Assembly: GCA_037576195.1 (NCBI GenBank)
Contig: CM075101.1
Span: 35,340,001-35,404,000, forward strand
DNA from: Phytoseiulus persimilis
Lineage: Eukaryota > Arthropoda > Arachnida > Mesostigmata > Phytoseiidae
DNA length: 64,000 bases
Direction of reading: 5' to 3'
Shown: positions 21,940-32,332 of the stretch, piece by piece
How positions within the stretch are numbered: the stretch's first letter is position 1
How the letters are laid out: each line of letters begins with the position of its first letter
Program-made: the position numbers and the translations under genes
The notes under the pieces: model-generated
What the model was told of the DNA's origin: nothing
The model's database searches: none
What the model saw: only the letters and a program-made list of their open reading frames with translations

Positions 21940-23018
21940 GAAGTAGGGATCCCATAGGAATCGTTACAAGCCCAGAAGAGGTCAAGCGAGCGATGGGTAC
22001 CATCCAAGACCGCACAGGTTGTGGCCTCGATGGTATCCCAGCGAAAGTCTTGAAGAATCTGCAGAGTGAAGGTGTAAAGCAAAGCATCGAACTGCTCAAC
22101 AGACTGTTTTCCGGAGCCGAAGACATACCAGAGGACTGGAAACAGGGAAGAGTATCTCTCATAGAAAAAGGAAACACCTGAATACGTATCGACCGATCGC
22201 CATCACCCCAGTCCTGTACAGACTATTCACCCAGATCTTCCAATCAAAGATCCGAGAGTGGATCGAGAACGAACAGATCCTGGGGGTGATGCAGGACGGC
22301 TCCAGACCAATCTTCATTATTGTTTCCGCCATAGAGATCGCCAGGGGAAACAAGCAAGGAATGATAGCCTGCTTCCTGGACTGCTCCCTAGCCTTCGACA
22401 GGATTGACCACGAAGAACCGTGGAAGATCCTACGCAGGCTCGGAATGGAACCCAGGTGGGTCGGCCTGTTAACACGCATATACGAGAACAACGAAGTCAA
22501 AGTTGTTCACGGCGAGGCCAGCTCAGACTCGTTACGCAGTCACAGAGGTGTGAAACAAGGCTGCCCCCTGAGCAGCATTCCGTTCATACTTTTCATGACA
22601 GGGCTTGAGAAACGACTGATCGGAAGATAGCGCGGGTTTCGAATCAGGCGGAGAGGAAACTTTTGGAATGCTCGGTAGCCAAAACACTTCGTGCTACCGG
22701 GGTTGTTCTTTGCGGATGACATGGTGCTAACTGCACACAACCGCAATGATCTACAGGAGCTTATGATCATCACCTCAGCATTCGGAAGGGTTAGGAGATC
22801 GACATTCAACCGCCCGAAGAGCGCAGTGGTTGTATTCTCAAACTACGCAGTTGGCGACTGCAACGGCCTCCAGATACAAGGCAAAGTCCTGCCCGTCAGC
22901 CGTGAGTACACATATCTTGGGATCACCCTGAGTGACGAGTCCAACTACCTCTCCAAGCAAGAAGAGAAATGGAAGACGGATGCGAAGAGAGTCACTCGCC
23001 AGATGCACGCCCAGACAC
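21940..23018 (+). pseudogene. Non-LTR retrotransposon RT, 5' segment
   Basis: Reverse transcriptase is recognisable in order. DRTGCGLDGIPAKVLKNL (about 22008-22061) is followed by WKQGRVSLIEKG, then a frameshift at about 22177. The next frame carries NTYRPIAITPVLYRLFTQIF, FLDCSLAFDRID (block with the first catalytic Asp) and RGVKQGCPLSSIPF. Two in-frame stops (22628-22630 and about 22670) precede FFADDMVLTA, the catalytic FADD, and then YTYLGITLSD. The reading stops at 23018, where a hAT element is inserted, and resumes at 25920. Removing the insertion and one copy of the target duplication brings the frame back into register. Confidence 0.85.
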
Positions 23019-23101
23019 CGGGTTTTGCAGCGGTTATTTAACCGCGGTCAATAACCGCAATAACTGCAAGCGAATCGCGGTTAGAACCGCATTCAACCGA
23101 A

Positions 23102-23957
23102 CTCAAAGGGTCTCGGCCATAAGTGGCCCCGTGGATTTTGCTCTACTCCTGACAAAACTTGGTCAACTTCAAAGGCTCATATTTCGGCTCCCAGATGGGT
23201 TACAGCGCCGATCGAGCCGAGCGAGAGTTATTTTTGGAAAGCTAAGGAAAAGAGCTATCGAAGAGCTATCGCACGCCGTTTGGATCGGAGATGGACGCAT
23301 ACCTCCAAAATCGATGAGTTCGAGACCGATGCGAAAATAGATAGCGTCGAGTGCGCACTCTGGAGTTGAGCTGAATCGAAAGGTCACTGAGAGTCGAAAA
23401 TTTTGCGAAGAAAAAACCCAAAAAAAAGAGGCGCTTTTTTTTTCGCCGAGAATATTTTTTTCTCCGGTCGACCCTCCAATTTTTTTGGACCGACCCCCCC
23501 CCCCCCCCCCCACTCCCTGAGCTCTCTAGTGATGGAGTCGGAGCTCAAAACATGCATACATGTTAGGCTCGAGCACCTGCGCATAGCTGACCGCCCGGGC
23601 GCAACGGCTGTGAGCGGCGGGGGGGAGAGTCCAAGGAAAAAATATTTTCGGCGAAAAAAAAAGCGCCTCTTTTTCTTGGATTTTTTTCCGCAAAACCTTC
23701 GACTCTCAGTGACCTTTTGATCCAGCTCAACTCCAGAGTGCGCACTCGACGCTATCTATTTTCGCATCGGTCTCGAATTCATCGATTTTAAAGGTATTCG
23801 GCCATCGATCCAAACGGCATGTATGTCATTCGATAGCTCTCTTCTTCAGCTTTCCAAAAATAACTCGATCGGCGCTGTACCCATCTGGGAACCGAGATAT
23901 GAGCCTTTGAAGTTGACCAAGTTTTGTCAGAAGTCTTGATGGCCGAGACCCTTTGAG
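23102..23957. mobile_element. Second foldback element, long inverted arms with poly-C spacer
   Basis: CTCAAAGGGTCTCGGCCAT at 23102-23120 is exactly reverse-complemented at 23939-23957. The arms pair, with small indels, over about 330-380 bp into a spacer at about 23485-23625 containing a long C tract (near 23492-23511). The left arm includes GCGTCGAGTGCGCACTCTGG and the right arm its complement. It is inserted in the hAT element: the related copy at 61860 runs straight from the GCGGTTA repeats into the GTATCTTGT sequence without it. Confidence 0.85.
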
Positions 23958-24689
23958 GGCGTATCTTGTTTGACAAGCATATAATTTTCCAAAAGAGCGT
24001 ATTATATGATGAGCATACTAAGGAGGACTGAGATCTGAAATTTGGCGCTGAGAATTGATTAGAAACGAACTGATGGACGTGGAAGTTGCTCTCAGCATTT
24101 AGCTCGGCACACCGGATGTGTAGAGACAATGTTCCGCGGAAATGTGATCTAATGATAATTGACCTGAACCGTCGGAAATTATAAGACGATCGACTCCGCT
24201 CGGCATATTTGGTTTGCTCGTCGAACCAGTGACATTCTGTGTGTTGGCTTCCGCTTAACGAAGTTCGTACACGGTTCCGAGATGAGGGCTCGACCAGCAA
24301 TCATTTCTGGGGATCTTACACATCACCTGCAGCCTCTTGATGTTTCCATTACTTCATGAGTCCAAGTACTTCTTGAGAGAGCACTGTACGCACTGGACTC
24401 AATCTTCCGGGCGGGAGGTTCGCATCTGGTGAGATCAAGAAGCCAAGCACAGTAAAGGTAGCTATTATGTGCGTCGCACCCGCGTGTTAAGGCATCTATT
24501 GAGGAATCGTGATGGAGCCCTTCAAAAAAACTGGGAATTCTAATGCACTGGCACAGCAACGATGATCCCGGAGCCGAAAGCAGCGGCTTGGAGTCAGAGA
24601 AAGCTGGAAGCTGCAAGCTGCTCTAGGGTAGCATTGACAGCTCGCGACTGGTTCCCAATGAACAATGAGAGAATCAGGCAGGATGAGGG

Positions 24690-24900
24690 TTGGCATGCCG
24701 AAGGGCGTCGAGTTGCTAGAAGACGCCGACGATCTCGCACTCCTCGTCAGGGCCAAGACCGAGGGCGAGGTGGAGAGTCTTAGGAACCGGCTTGTGGGAA
24801 TACTCCATGAGTGGATGAGGTGCATGAATCTGTAGCTGGCACCGCACAAAACGGAAGCCCTCTACCTCATAGAGGAGAAGAGGGCGAAGGGGATATGCCG
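24690..24900 (+). pseudogene. RT fragment with DADD catalytic block
   Basis: The frame contains MPKGVELLEDADDLALLVRA and, after an in-frame TAG, LAPHKTEALYLIEE. Both correspond to the Y/FADD block and downstream QLAPHKTE block of R1/Jockey-like non-LTR RTs. Tyr/Phe before ADD is replaced by Asp. It is a short relic within the hAT element. Confidence 0.7.
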
Positions 24901-24904
24901 ACAG

Positions 24905-25550
24905 GATCTTCACATGCCTCCTTGATGATCTCCAGGATTCGAGAACCGAGCTAGCTCTACATCTCCGAGAGAATTCCATAAAAGGAATTCCTAAGAGGAG
25001 GACAATCTTGTCTACTGCCGTGAGGGTACTAGTGGAGCATAGCCATGACTTCATCTTTGAAAGGATGTGTGGCCTAAAACTTTCGGATGAAGAGCTGCTC
25101 GATGTTACCGCGCGAATCACGGATGCTTACGAACTTGTCGCCCCGCCAGAGCCCCGTTCCGTTCAACGAATTCCGGTGAGTTGAGTGAGGCGATGCAAGT
25201 CCCTTCGAGCAGGATTTCTCCTGCTATTGAAAATAGTCAACTTCCAGAAAAATATCTCATGGGATTCCATTTACGAGCCTCCCGGATCTTTCGCGACTGC
25301 AGGAGCCGCGATCGACAGAATACTGAACTTGAGACGAGAATTCAGACTTCATGAAGCCGGAGGCGGTCATGGCCGTCCTCTCGACCGATGCCCGAAAGCT
25401 TTATCGGGAATCTCGCCGACCTCCGTTCAGACCGAAAGAGACTTCAGTCTGGTTCGATTCTTGTTGGGGGAGAGCCGTGCGAGGATGAAACCGAGCACCC
25501 TCGATGATAGATTCTTTTTGAGAAAAGCATTCCAGAACCGACTCTTTTGA
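24905..25550 (+). pseudogene. hAT transposase C-terminal exons (hATC dimerisation region)
   Basis: An open stretch to 25175 ends at the perfect donor GTGAGT (25176). A 72-nt intron ends with CTTCCAG at 25247, and the next exon (25248-25550) continues in the same phase. The second exon encodes ISPTSVQTERDFSLVRFLLG and RARMKPSTLDDRFFLRKA. These match the hATC pattern IPATSxxSERxFSxA...KRSRLxPExLDxLxFLKxN. The first exon (about 90 residues) has no domain I can name. No full DDE core or BED finger is visible upstream, partly because of nested insertions, so the element is probably non-autonomous now. Confidence 0.6.
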
Positions 25551-25919
25551 GGCGAGAAATTGTGCTACAGAAGACCAGTCTCCCGACCATGTGCCGCAGT
25601 CGTTGTGTGTCCACTAACTTTTACAAGCAGATGCTCTCTTAACGTAAATCATCAAATTCCCTCGGGGCTTCATCGATGCCGAAGAAATTGGGTCGGTCTT
25701 CGAGAAGCTGAGTTGTCAGTTCTGTGTCCATAGAATCATCTGGTTCCCGACGCTATCGCGATGAAACTCATTGCAAAATATCCGAGCTATGCCCAAGATT
25801 ACTCTCTGGATAACTTGCAGTTATTCGCGGTTGTACCCGCGGTTATGAGGTTGCGGTTATCGGTTAACCGTAACCGCGGTTATTTCAAGATGCGGTCATT
25901 TGCAAAGCCTACCAGACAC

Positions 25920-26838
25920 TATGGGGAGTCAACAAGTTTGAACTGTTCAAAACATTCTGGAAAGGCGTCGCTGTCCCGAAAATCACATACGCGAATGCTG
26001 TTAGCGTGATGACAACCAACACAGCGAACGAACTGGATAAAGCCCAGCGCTAGGCAGCGCGATGGGCACTGGGTACACCAGGATGGAAGGTAGCAAACGA
26101 ATTGCCTTTCATCAGAGCTGAGCTTGAGCTCCTCCGAAGCGAGGGAAGCCAAAAGTGAGCTCAGGTATCTTGCGAGGATCCGCTCAATGCCGGACTCGAG
26201 ATGGCCCAGAATGCTACTTGATGCAGTTGAGCTACAAAAAAAACAAAACGAAAGCCTACCTAAGAATGGAAGTTTTTGGAACAAAATTTGATTGCGACGC
26301 ACTGACAATCGAACGCAACCACGGAAACCGAGCACTCCTTGGAGTCTACTACCGGAAGCTATCCGAAAAAGTTAAGAACATCGAGGATGAGGCCTGGGAA
26401 GACGGGGTGGAAAAGAGATCTACTCTCGAGCTGTACCGAGCTTACAAAGAGTCAAGGACCACAATAACCCACATATATGACTGTAGTAGAGGATCCTCCC
26501 TACTAGCCCTAGCGAGAGCTGGGACCCTCTACCTAGGTGCCCCAAACACATTCTGCGACCGATGTGGAGTTCCCCTCGAAAAAATGGCACATGTGACCCT
26601 CGGATGCAATGAATTCCATTGCACAAACCAAGACCTCGCCGCCCGCTTCGGCCTGAGCAATGAGCTGAATCATTCATTGGCGGACACGACCGAGCGACGT
26701 CTTGAAGCATGGGAACCCAACAAGAAAGGATCCGCTGAGCATGCTCGCTCCCGAATCGGAGGGTTGATTTATAAAAATAAGAATCAGATCCAACAAACCA
26801 TGAACCATGAGATTCTTCTCATTACTAACGATTACTAA
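25920..26838 (+). pseudogene. Non-LTR retrotransposon ORF2, 3' segment
   Basis: This continues the RT interrupted at 23018. TLWGVNKFELFK and VPKITYANAVSV come first, then in-frame stops (TAG near 26051, TGA near 26157), then the thumb-like RWALGTPGWKVANELPFIRA. The long frame 26155-26838 contains NTFCDRCGVPLEKMAHVTLG plus Cys and His residues, the terminal CX2C...H...C motif of LINE ORF2. A basic and Asn-rich tail follows. With 21940-23018 it forms one inactivated retrotransposon copy. Confidence 0.85.
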
Positions 26839-26999
26839 CCGCAAAAGAGGAATGATCGCCATCTCACTCTGATAAGAATGCTCCAGCCGTCGATCCGCAC
26901 TCATCAGAATCATATCGCCTGCTCGGGAAGCATGTGATATTCCACGAGAGTGACGCAGTCGAATAGCTTCTGATCGCAGAGGTCGCGGAATGCGAAGTC

Positions 27000-28020
27000 G
27001 GCCCTTCCGATTCAGGAGACGATCTTGGACTCTCCCGGGGATACTCCCTGTTCGCAGCGTTCTAGACGTATGAGGGTGGACCGATCTCCGTGTCGCTTCC
27101 CGCACATCTGTTCCACCTGGAGTGCGACCACACGTAGTCGACATAAGGCATCTGCATTCCCATTGTCTTTCCCTTCCCGGTGAATCAAGTCGGAGTCATA
27201 GCCTTGTATTGCCATCGCCCAGCTTGGCAGAGAGGTTTGCTTCACTCCGAAGATACTTAAAGGAGACACAATCCGTCACGACTTGGAGCGGCCGATCGTA
27301 CAAGCAGGTGTAAAACTCCTGAATCGCCCAAACTTCGGCTAGGCTTTCAGTTTCGACGAATGACATTTCATGTTGGCTGTCGTTAAGCACCGGTTTGCGT
27401 AGGCAACTACCGCCTTCTTGCCGCCTGACAACTGCGGATCTCCCGGAATGCGTCCTGTCGCGCACACCGACAATCGAACTTGTCCAGCGCCAACAGTTTG
27501 CTCAGGGGTGCGGCAAGCCCGGCGAAGTTCTTGATGAACCCTCTATTTTGGGGCGTCAATCCGAATAAGCTTTTGAGTTCCCTCACGCTGGGCGGTAGTT
27601 GAATCCCGACCACAGCAGCTACCTTCCCTGGATTAGGAGCGATACCGTCCAGTGTCACCCTATGTCCAAGGCGAGGAGTTCCTCCTTTGCAAAACCGTAT
27701 TTCTCCGCGCACAGCCTCAAGCCTGCTGTCTTGATTAAGGAAAGGACTTTCTTGAGATCCGAAACGCGCGAGGTGGAGTCCTTAGAATAGATAATTATTC
27801 CGTCCAAGTACACGAGTCCCATTGGGTACTTCAAGGATTCAATAACTTTGCGCAACATCCGTTCAAAGGTCGCCGGAGCATCAGCTGGTCCGCATGGCTT
27901 CCTCTCGAACTAGGGACAAAAAGCTGTCGTTTTTTGATTCTCCGGGGTCATCTTTACTATCCAGTATCCGCAAGAAATGTCCAGTGTGCTGCAGTACTTG
28001 TTACTCGAGAACATCGTCTT
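27000..28020 (-). pseudogene. Ty3/gypsy retrotransposon pol remnant (minus strand)
   Basis: The minus strand from about 28020 reads, with stops and frameshifts, the RT blocks YCSTLDISCGYWIVKM, GPADAPATFERMLRKV and VYLDGIIIYSKD. YLDG replaces the catalytic YLDD. The connection LGHRVTLDGIAPNPGKVAAV and LKSLFGLTPQNRGFIKNFAG comes next. RNase H-like pieces follow (27465-27196: SLAEVWAIQEFYTCLYDRPL), with the post-RNase H stretch IHREGKDNGNADALCRL. The order matches Ty3/gypsy RT-RNase H. No LTRs or integrase are recognised. Loss of the catalytic Asp and multiple breaks show it is inactive. Confidence 0.8.
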
Positions 28021-28170
28021 TACATGAGAGCGGATACTGGCAAGTTGAGATGCTCTCTGAGCAAAGAGTAAAGTCAGCCTTTTGTATCCCGGATTGGCTT
28101 TTCCAGATCAAGAGGATGCCATTTGGACCAGCCAAACCTCTGGCGATCTTGCTGGGCTTCCAACTGATAG
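28005..28170 (+). pseudogene. Second gypsy RT fragment, opposite orientation
   Basis: The plus-strand frame encodes ESGYWQVEMLSEQRVKSAFC and FQIKRMPFGPAKPLAI, the same RT palm block (SGYWQVEM...KRMPFG) as the minus-strand remnant beside it. The two fragments are head to head around 28010, so they derive from two copies or from an inverted duplication. Confidence 0.7.
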
Positions 28171-28189
28171 AGCGCGATTGAAATTCTAT

Positions 28190-29295
28190 ACGTTTCGGGC
28201 AACGAGCTTCGCGCGGACCTCGCCTGCTCCAGAAGCGGCTCGCGGAGAGCCCTCTCTGCTGAATCGCTCACAGCTCGCTCGGTCCGTTTCCCGAAATTTC
28301 CGAGGCAGTCATTCAACTGTCGCTACAGCCGTCATCAATACGACGATGGTGCTTCCTTCTATTGTGGCCGATGGTTGTCCGTATAATTGTTCAGCTGACA
28401 AAGAGCGATGAGCTGTTATTCATGAAGGACACGGATCCAGCAGAGCTCCCAAAACGGATTTGGTTCCGGCCAAGTCATAATAGCTCATCTGCAGTCAAAA
28501 GGTTCCCAACTACGGTTAACATTCATCGTTACCACCGTCGCGTGCTCCGGGAGCTAGATCATTTGAATCACCTGAGCGTAGGAACTGAAGATCCCGCTAC
28601 TCTCATCTGCCGAGTTCATGGAACAAGATATGATTGTATGATACTCTCCGTCGGAGAGGAGTCGGGATCCTGAAAAATTTCAGAACTCGCATCCTCGGTG
28701 GAGCGGAGTCCCAACTCCAAATTCAATTCATTATCGATAGGTCGAGTGGTTTCAAAAAGGTGACGCTACAGCTCACATCTCAGGGAGGCTATAAACCTCG
28801 GTTTTCATCGATATTCATTTGGTGCTCAGAGGTCGGCAACTCCGCTGCCTGAATCATCGAGAAGCTCTTTTCAGAGTCTCGCGGTCCGTAATGTTTCCCT
28901 TGGACGGCCTTGTTACCGTGAGAGCTCCCTCTCACAAATTGACAGCACCCGTCGGCCGGACGGAAATCGTCATTTACTCCGACTCACTGTCACTTCTGTT
29001 TCGCCCTCGAAGCAGGTTAGCTCGGAACACATCAGCAGCTTTCCCGAGGTAACGTTTCGCGTGCTCAATCGGTGCCAAGTACTAGATATTGCCGCACTCG
29101 ATCACCATCAGCTCCAAAAGCGAGTACCGGTTTGGCTCGGTAACTACCTTTTCCCTGTAGATCGACTCCGGAATTGAGTTTTGCCGAATAAGATCTCATG
29201 GTAACCCTTTTCCTGCAGCGCTCATGTATCTCCGACATTGCAGATCCGCTGCTGACAGTCCCTGATAAGCACCCCATATGTGATGACCAGAGTCC
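28190..29295. other. No gene recognised
   Basis: Short frames only. I see no repeat related to the rest of the window. Confidence 0.35.
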
Positions 29296-29874
29296 ATGGC
29301 TGAGCTGAAATTCCTGTGTATTTTCATGGTCATTCTTCCTGTTCTCTTCGCGGACCCGTGTGGTCCGGCGAATGGATCGGATGGAACCGGCGGAGGCGGC
29401 GGACCAGAGGGAGGCGAACCGCCGTCCTCACAGTTGAGCTCCCAAGGTGTCAACGGAAAAGGCTCTAGAAATTCCTCTCCAGATCAGCGGAGGAGCGTCA
29501 GAGACTCGAGACGCCGACAAAGCCAAGGATCGCCGGCTAGCGGAAGTGCCATGAGTGGAGTCGGTAGAGCGGCAGGAGACGGTGGCGGGAGGAAAAGAGG
29601 CGGTGGTGGGAGGAGGGCTGGTGGAAGGGAGAGGGTTGGGGGTAGGGGAGGAGAACTTGGAACTCAGGGTAGTGGCGCAGAGGATGGCGGCGAAGGCAAT
29701 AGGAGAGGTGCTGGAGCGGGTGGTGCGAGAAGAGGAGCCACGGGTAAAAGGGGTAGAGGAGGTAGGATGAGTGGTGGGGAGATGGGTGCGGGCAGTCCAG
29801 GGACTGGTGTGGGAGCAGGCAATATGGATATTGGCGCAGGCATGTCTCCGGGCAGTTCAGGTGTGATGCAGTGA
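29296..29874 (+). CDS. Putative secreted Gly/Arg-rich protein (192 aa)
   Basis: The ATG opens a strongly hydrophobic leader (MAELKFLCIFMVILPVLF) with likely cleavage near Ala19-Asp20, followed by a low-complexity body. Residues about 25-50 are Gly/Ser/Pro-rich. Residues 60-165 are dominated by Gly, Arg, Ser and Ala (GGGRKRGGGGRRAGGRERVG). The C-terminal part is Gly/Met/Ser-rich (GAGSPGTGVGAGNMDIGAGM). It has only one Cys after the leader. Glycine-rich secreted proteins in arthropods serve in cuticle, silk or attachment cement; that role here is inference. No TATA or nearby AATAAA was found. Part of the frame could reflect a purine-rich low-complexity tract, as the overlapping open frames show. 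Confidence 0.5.
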   Translation: MAELKFLCIFMVILPVLFADPCGPANGSDGTGGGGGPEGGEPPSSQLSSQGVNGKGSRNSSPDQRRSVRDSRRRQSQGSPASGSAMSGVGRAAGDGGGRKRGGGGRRAGGRERVGGRGGELGTQGSGAEDGGEGNRRGAGAGGARRGATGKRGRGGRMSGGEMGAGSPGTGVGAGNMDIGAGMSPGSSGVMQ

Positions 29875-31737
29875 TATTTTCCTGAAGCTCGTCCGGTGGA
29901 TCTTCGTCCCAGGTTGTGTTCATGGTGTTCTGTCTGTTGTATTGATTCGTGCGGTACAGGTCCCTCTCGTATTTTTCCTCGATTTTCTATATGGCAGGTA
30001 TCATATGTGCGACTGCTTCCCAGTTCTGAATGTTCACCAGCATGATGTGAAAGATGATGCCTGAGGTGAGTCGAGACGGACGAGCGAAGTCGTATTCGAC
30101 CGACTGTGGTGCGTCTGAGTCTCGGAACACTCAGGTCATGAGACATCGAGAGGGAACTCATTCAGACGCACAAGCAGTGATCCGATTGACTCCCATCGGA
30201 GACCGTGAACATCAAACCCTTGAGTATTGGTTCGGAATGTGTCAACTCACATCATTCGAAATGTATCTGCTCGAGCCGCTAAATCGATGCCAACAGCGAT
30301 CATCCGGATCCACCCAAGGGGTCGTATGACCTCTCGGCGTGTTTTTGAGAGTACCGACGCTGCTACGTTCCGGAACATAATACGGGCACGCCACGTCCGC
30401 ACAATAAACTCCAAGAGCGAAACTCAACCGCTTGGAACACGTTTTGGGGCCATATTTTCTCCCCATGATTCAAGCCAGCAGGCCTGCTCGTGGTTGTACA
30501 ACTCCGTTCTCATCAGCATAAAGAAGTGATCCTGACCTAAATGAGCTTCGCTCCTAGCCCCCGAGAGGTTAGAGCCGCTGGGTTTTCACCGATCTGACTG
30601 GGTTCCCGTATTCGATTCGAGGTCGAAGCGACTCTCCACGACGAGACATTTCTCGCTCGTTTGCGCAGGCTGCATTCCTTTCCCCGAGTTTGCGTCAGCT
30701 CGAGAGATAAGTGGATTCGGAACTCGGAATCAGCTCTAGGACCTCTGCCTGCTTCACAGAATCAACGAGTCATCGGACTGCTGGGATGATTATCACCCCT
30801 CATTCAGAAGTTTGTAAACCTTTCTTTCGCCCCATCGCACCGTGTTCAGAAACCAGTTCGTGGGTGGATCAAGTTTTCGGAACGATTCTTCTATTATCTC
30901 GAGATTCCGGGATCGGAAACTAGAGATAGCGTTTAGCGGTCCGCGATTGAAATATCTCCCCGAGGGGCGGACTCGAGCTAGAATTTCTCACCCTTCAGCC
31001 TCTCCAGGATGGATAACGTGACGCCACAAAGCATCTCGAGTGCCTTTCCAGCTCCGTACCTCTCGATTTTTTTTTCAGTGGCCCGTATCTGACTCGAGTA
31101 ACTTCAATTCGTTTCAGTGATGGACTGGCTATTTGCGGAATATCATTTCCATGGATCTGGATCGGCTTATCGAGCCAGACAGAGATCCTCTAGCACTATT
31201 GTGTTCGAGCGGAAAATCAGTTGTCTGACACTGACATCGAAAACTCCTGAGGCAGTCCACATTTTGAGCCGTGCTCAGTCCCGCTGTGAACTTCGCGCTC
31301 TCCTCTGCCTTCGTTCCGAAGGGCTGTCTACGTTCGTCTTCCTAGCCCATCCCATCTACGTCCGACGTCTCCCTCTATATTTGCGGGGCGGTAGACATAG
31401 ATTGGAATTCCTGAAACGATTCCACGGATCTCGGGTTACACTGATCGATCCCAAAATGGTCGCAGTGATTCAAAAACCGAAACTAATGAGAATTTCCCCC
31501 GAGAAACCTTGGGATGAGGTCCCAATTGTCTGAAGTGTTGAGCCCTGTATATTGAATTGAATCGATCCTCTGCGTATAGTTGCGTATCATCGTGGTCCCT
31601 CATAGACGAACTTCCTAAGCGCGCCTTCGGCTGGGTGCCCAACTCGGAAGGACAGAATGCTGTACTCCACGGAGGACTCGTTCGTTCTGATCTCGACGAG
31701 ACGAGTCGGCTTTCGCGAGTACCGTATTTCCTTCAAT
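29875..31737. other. No gene recognised
   Basis: ORFs up to 165 codons occur (for example minus 30161-29664, antisense to the Gly-rich tract; plus 31117-31533), but none has motifs, a signal peptide or splice or poly(A) context. Confidence 0.35.
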
Positions 31738-31740
31738 AAC

Positions 31741-31862
31741 CGGACATGCTCTATTGACCGGGCATGCTCCAAAGAGCGGGCACCCAGAGCGACTTGGAGA
31801 TATGAGCGGGTGTGCCCTAATGACCGGGCACCTGAACGGGTTTGAAGGATAACCGGACATAC
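31741..31862 (+). repeat. Dispersed/tandem short repeat, copy A
   Basis: Reiterated words: CGGACATGCTCTATTGACCG, GGGCATGCTC, AGCGGGCACCCAGAG, GACCGGGCACCTGA and CCGGACATACTC. About 50 bp of it recurs at 32285-32332. Confidence 0.6.
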
Positions 31863-32284
31863 TCTTAGGAGCGTGTATCGCTGATGCTAGAGTCCAAGCG
31901 GAAACCCAGCACGTTCCTGTGGCACGGCTTTGCGGCGTGACATGTTGTGTTGACAGCCGCCGGTCGAATCAGATTCAGGCGAACAGGCGATAGGGAGTGT
32001 CACTGAAGCAATACCGGAAGGTGATTCCGGGACACTTCTGAGGGCTGGCTGAGAGGTTCAGCCGGAAAACAAAGGTCAAATCAGATTGAGCGTTGTTGGG
32101 TCATGTTTGGTCGGGGAATTCCTTAAACTCACCAATCCCCTCATGTGTGTATCTCGTCGGACTGCGGACGTCGTAGAGGCGGTCAGCATACCTCATTGAG
32201 TTTACTCCCCGCCCTCCGCTAGCAGAAGTCAAATTATATCATGACAGGATTCTGTGGCGGTCAGATCGAGTTTGCAGAATACGC

Positions 32285-32332
32285 GAGCACGCTCTATCGA
32301 CTGGGCATGCTCTGATGAGCGGGCACCCAGGG
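32285..32332 (+). repeat. Dispersed short repeat, copy B
   Basis: GCTCTATCGACTGGGCATGC followed by GAGCGGGCACCCAGGG closely matches 31741-31791. Confidence 0.65.

Larger units (their letters stand above)
23011..25919 (+). mobile_element. hAT DNA transposon inserted in a LINE (8-bp TSD)
   Basis: The 8-bp direct repeat CCAGACAC at 23011-23018 and 25912-25919 flanks a 2,893-bp insertion; 8-bp duplications are typical of the hAT superfamily. The termini are related inverted repeats: the right end reads TAGGCTTTGCA on the minus strand, and the left end CGGGTTTTGCAGCGGTTATT. Another copy (61860) starts TAGGCTTTGCAGCGGTTATT. Both subterminal regions are crowded with GCGGTTA/TAACCGC motifs, likely transposase-binding repeats. 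A hATC-like domain is encoded near the right end. The element itself contains a foldback insertion (23102-23957) and an RT fragment (about 24690-24900). Confidence 0.85.

Noticed and set aside
29537..30161. Minus-strand Pro/Leu/His-rich ORFs
   Set aside because: They are complements of the Gly/Arg-rich plus-strand tract that begins with a signal peptide.
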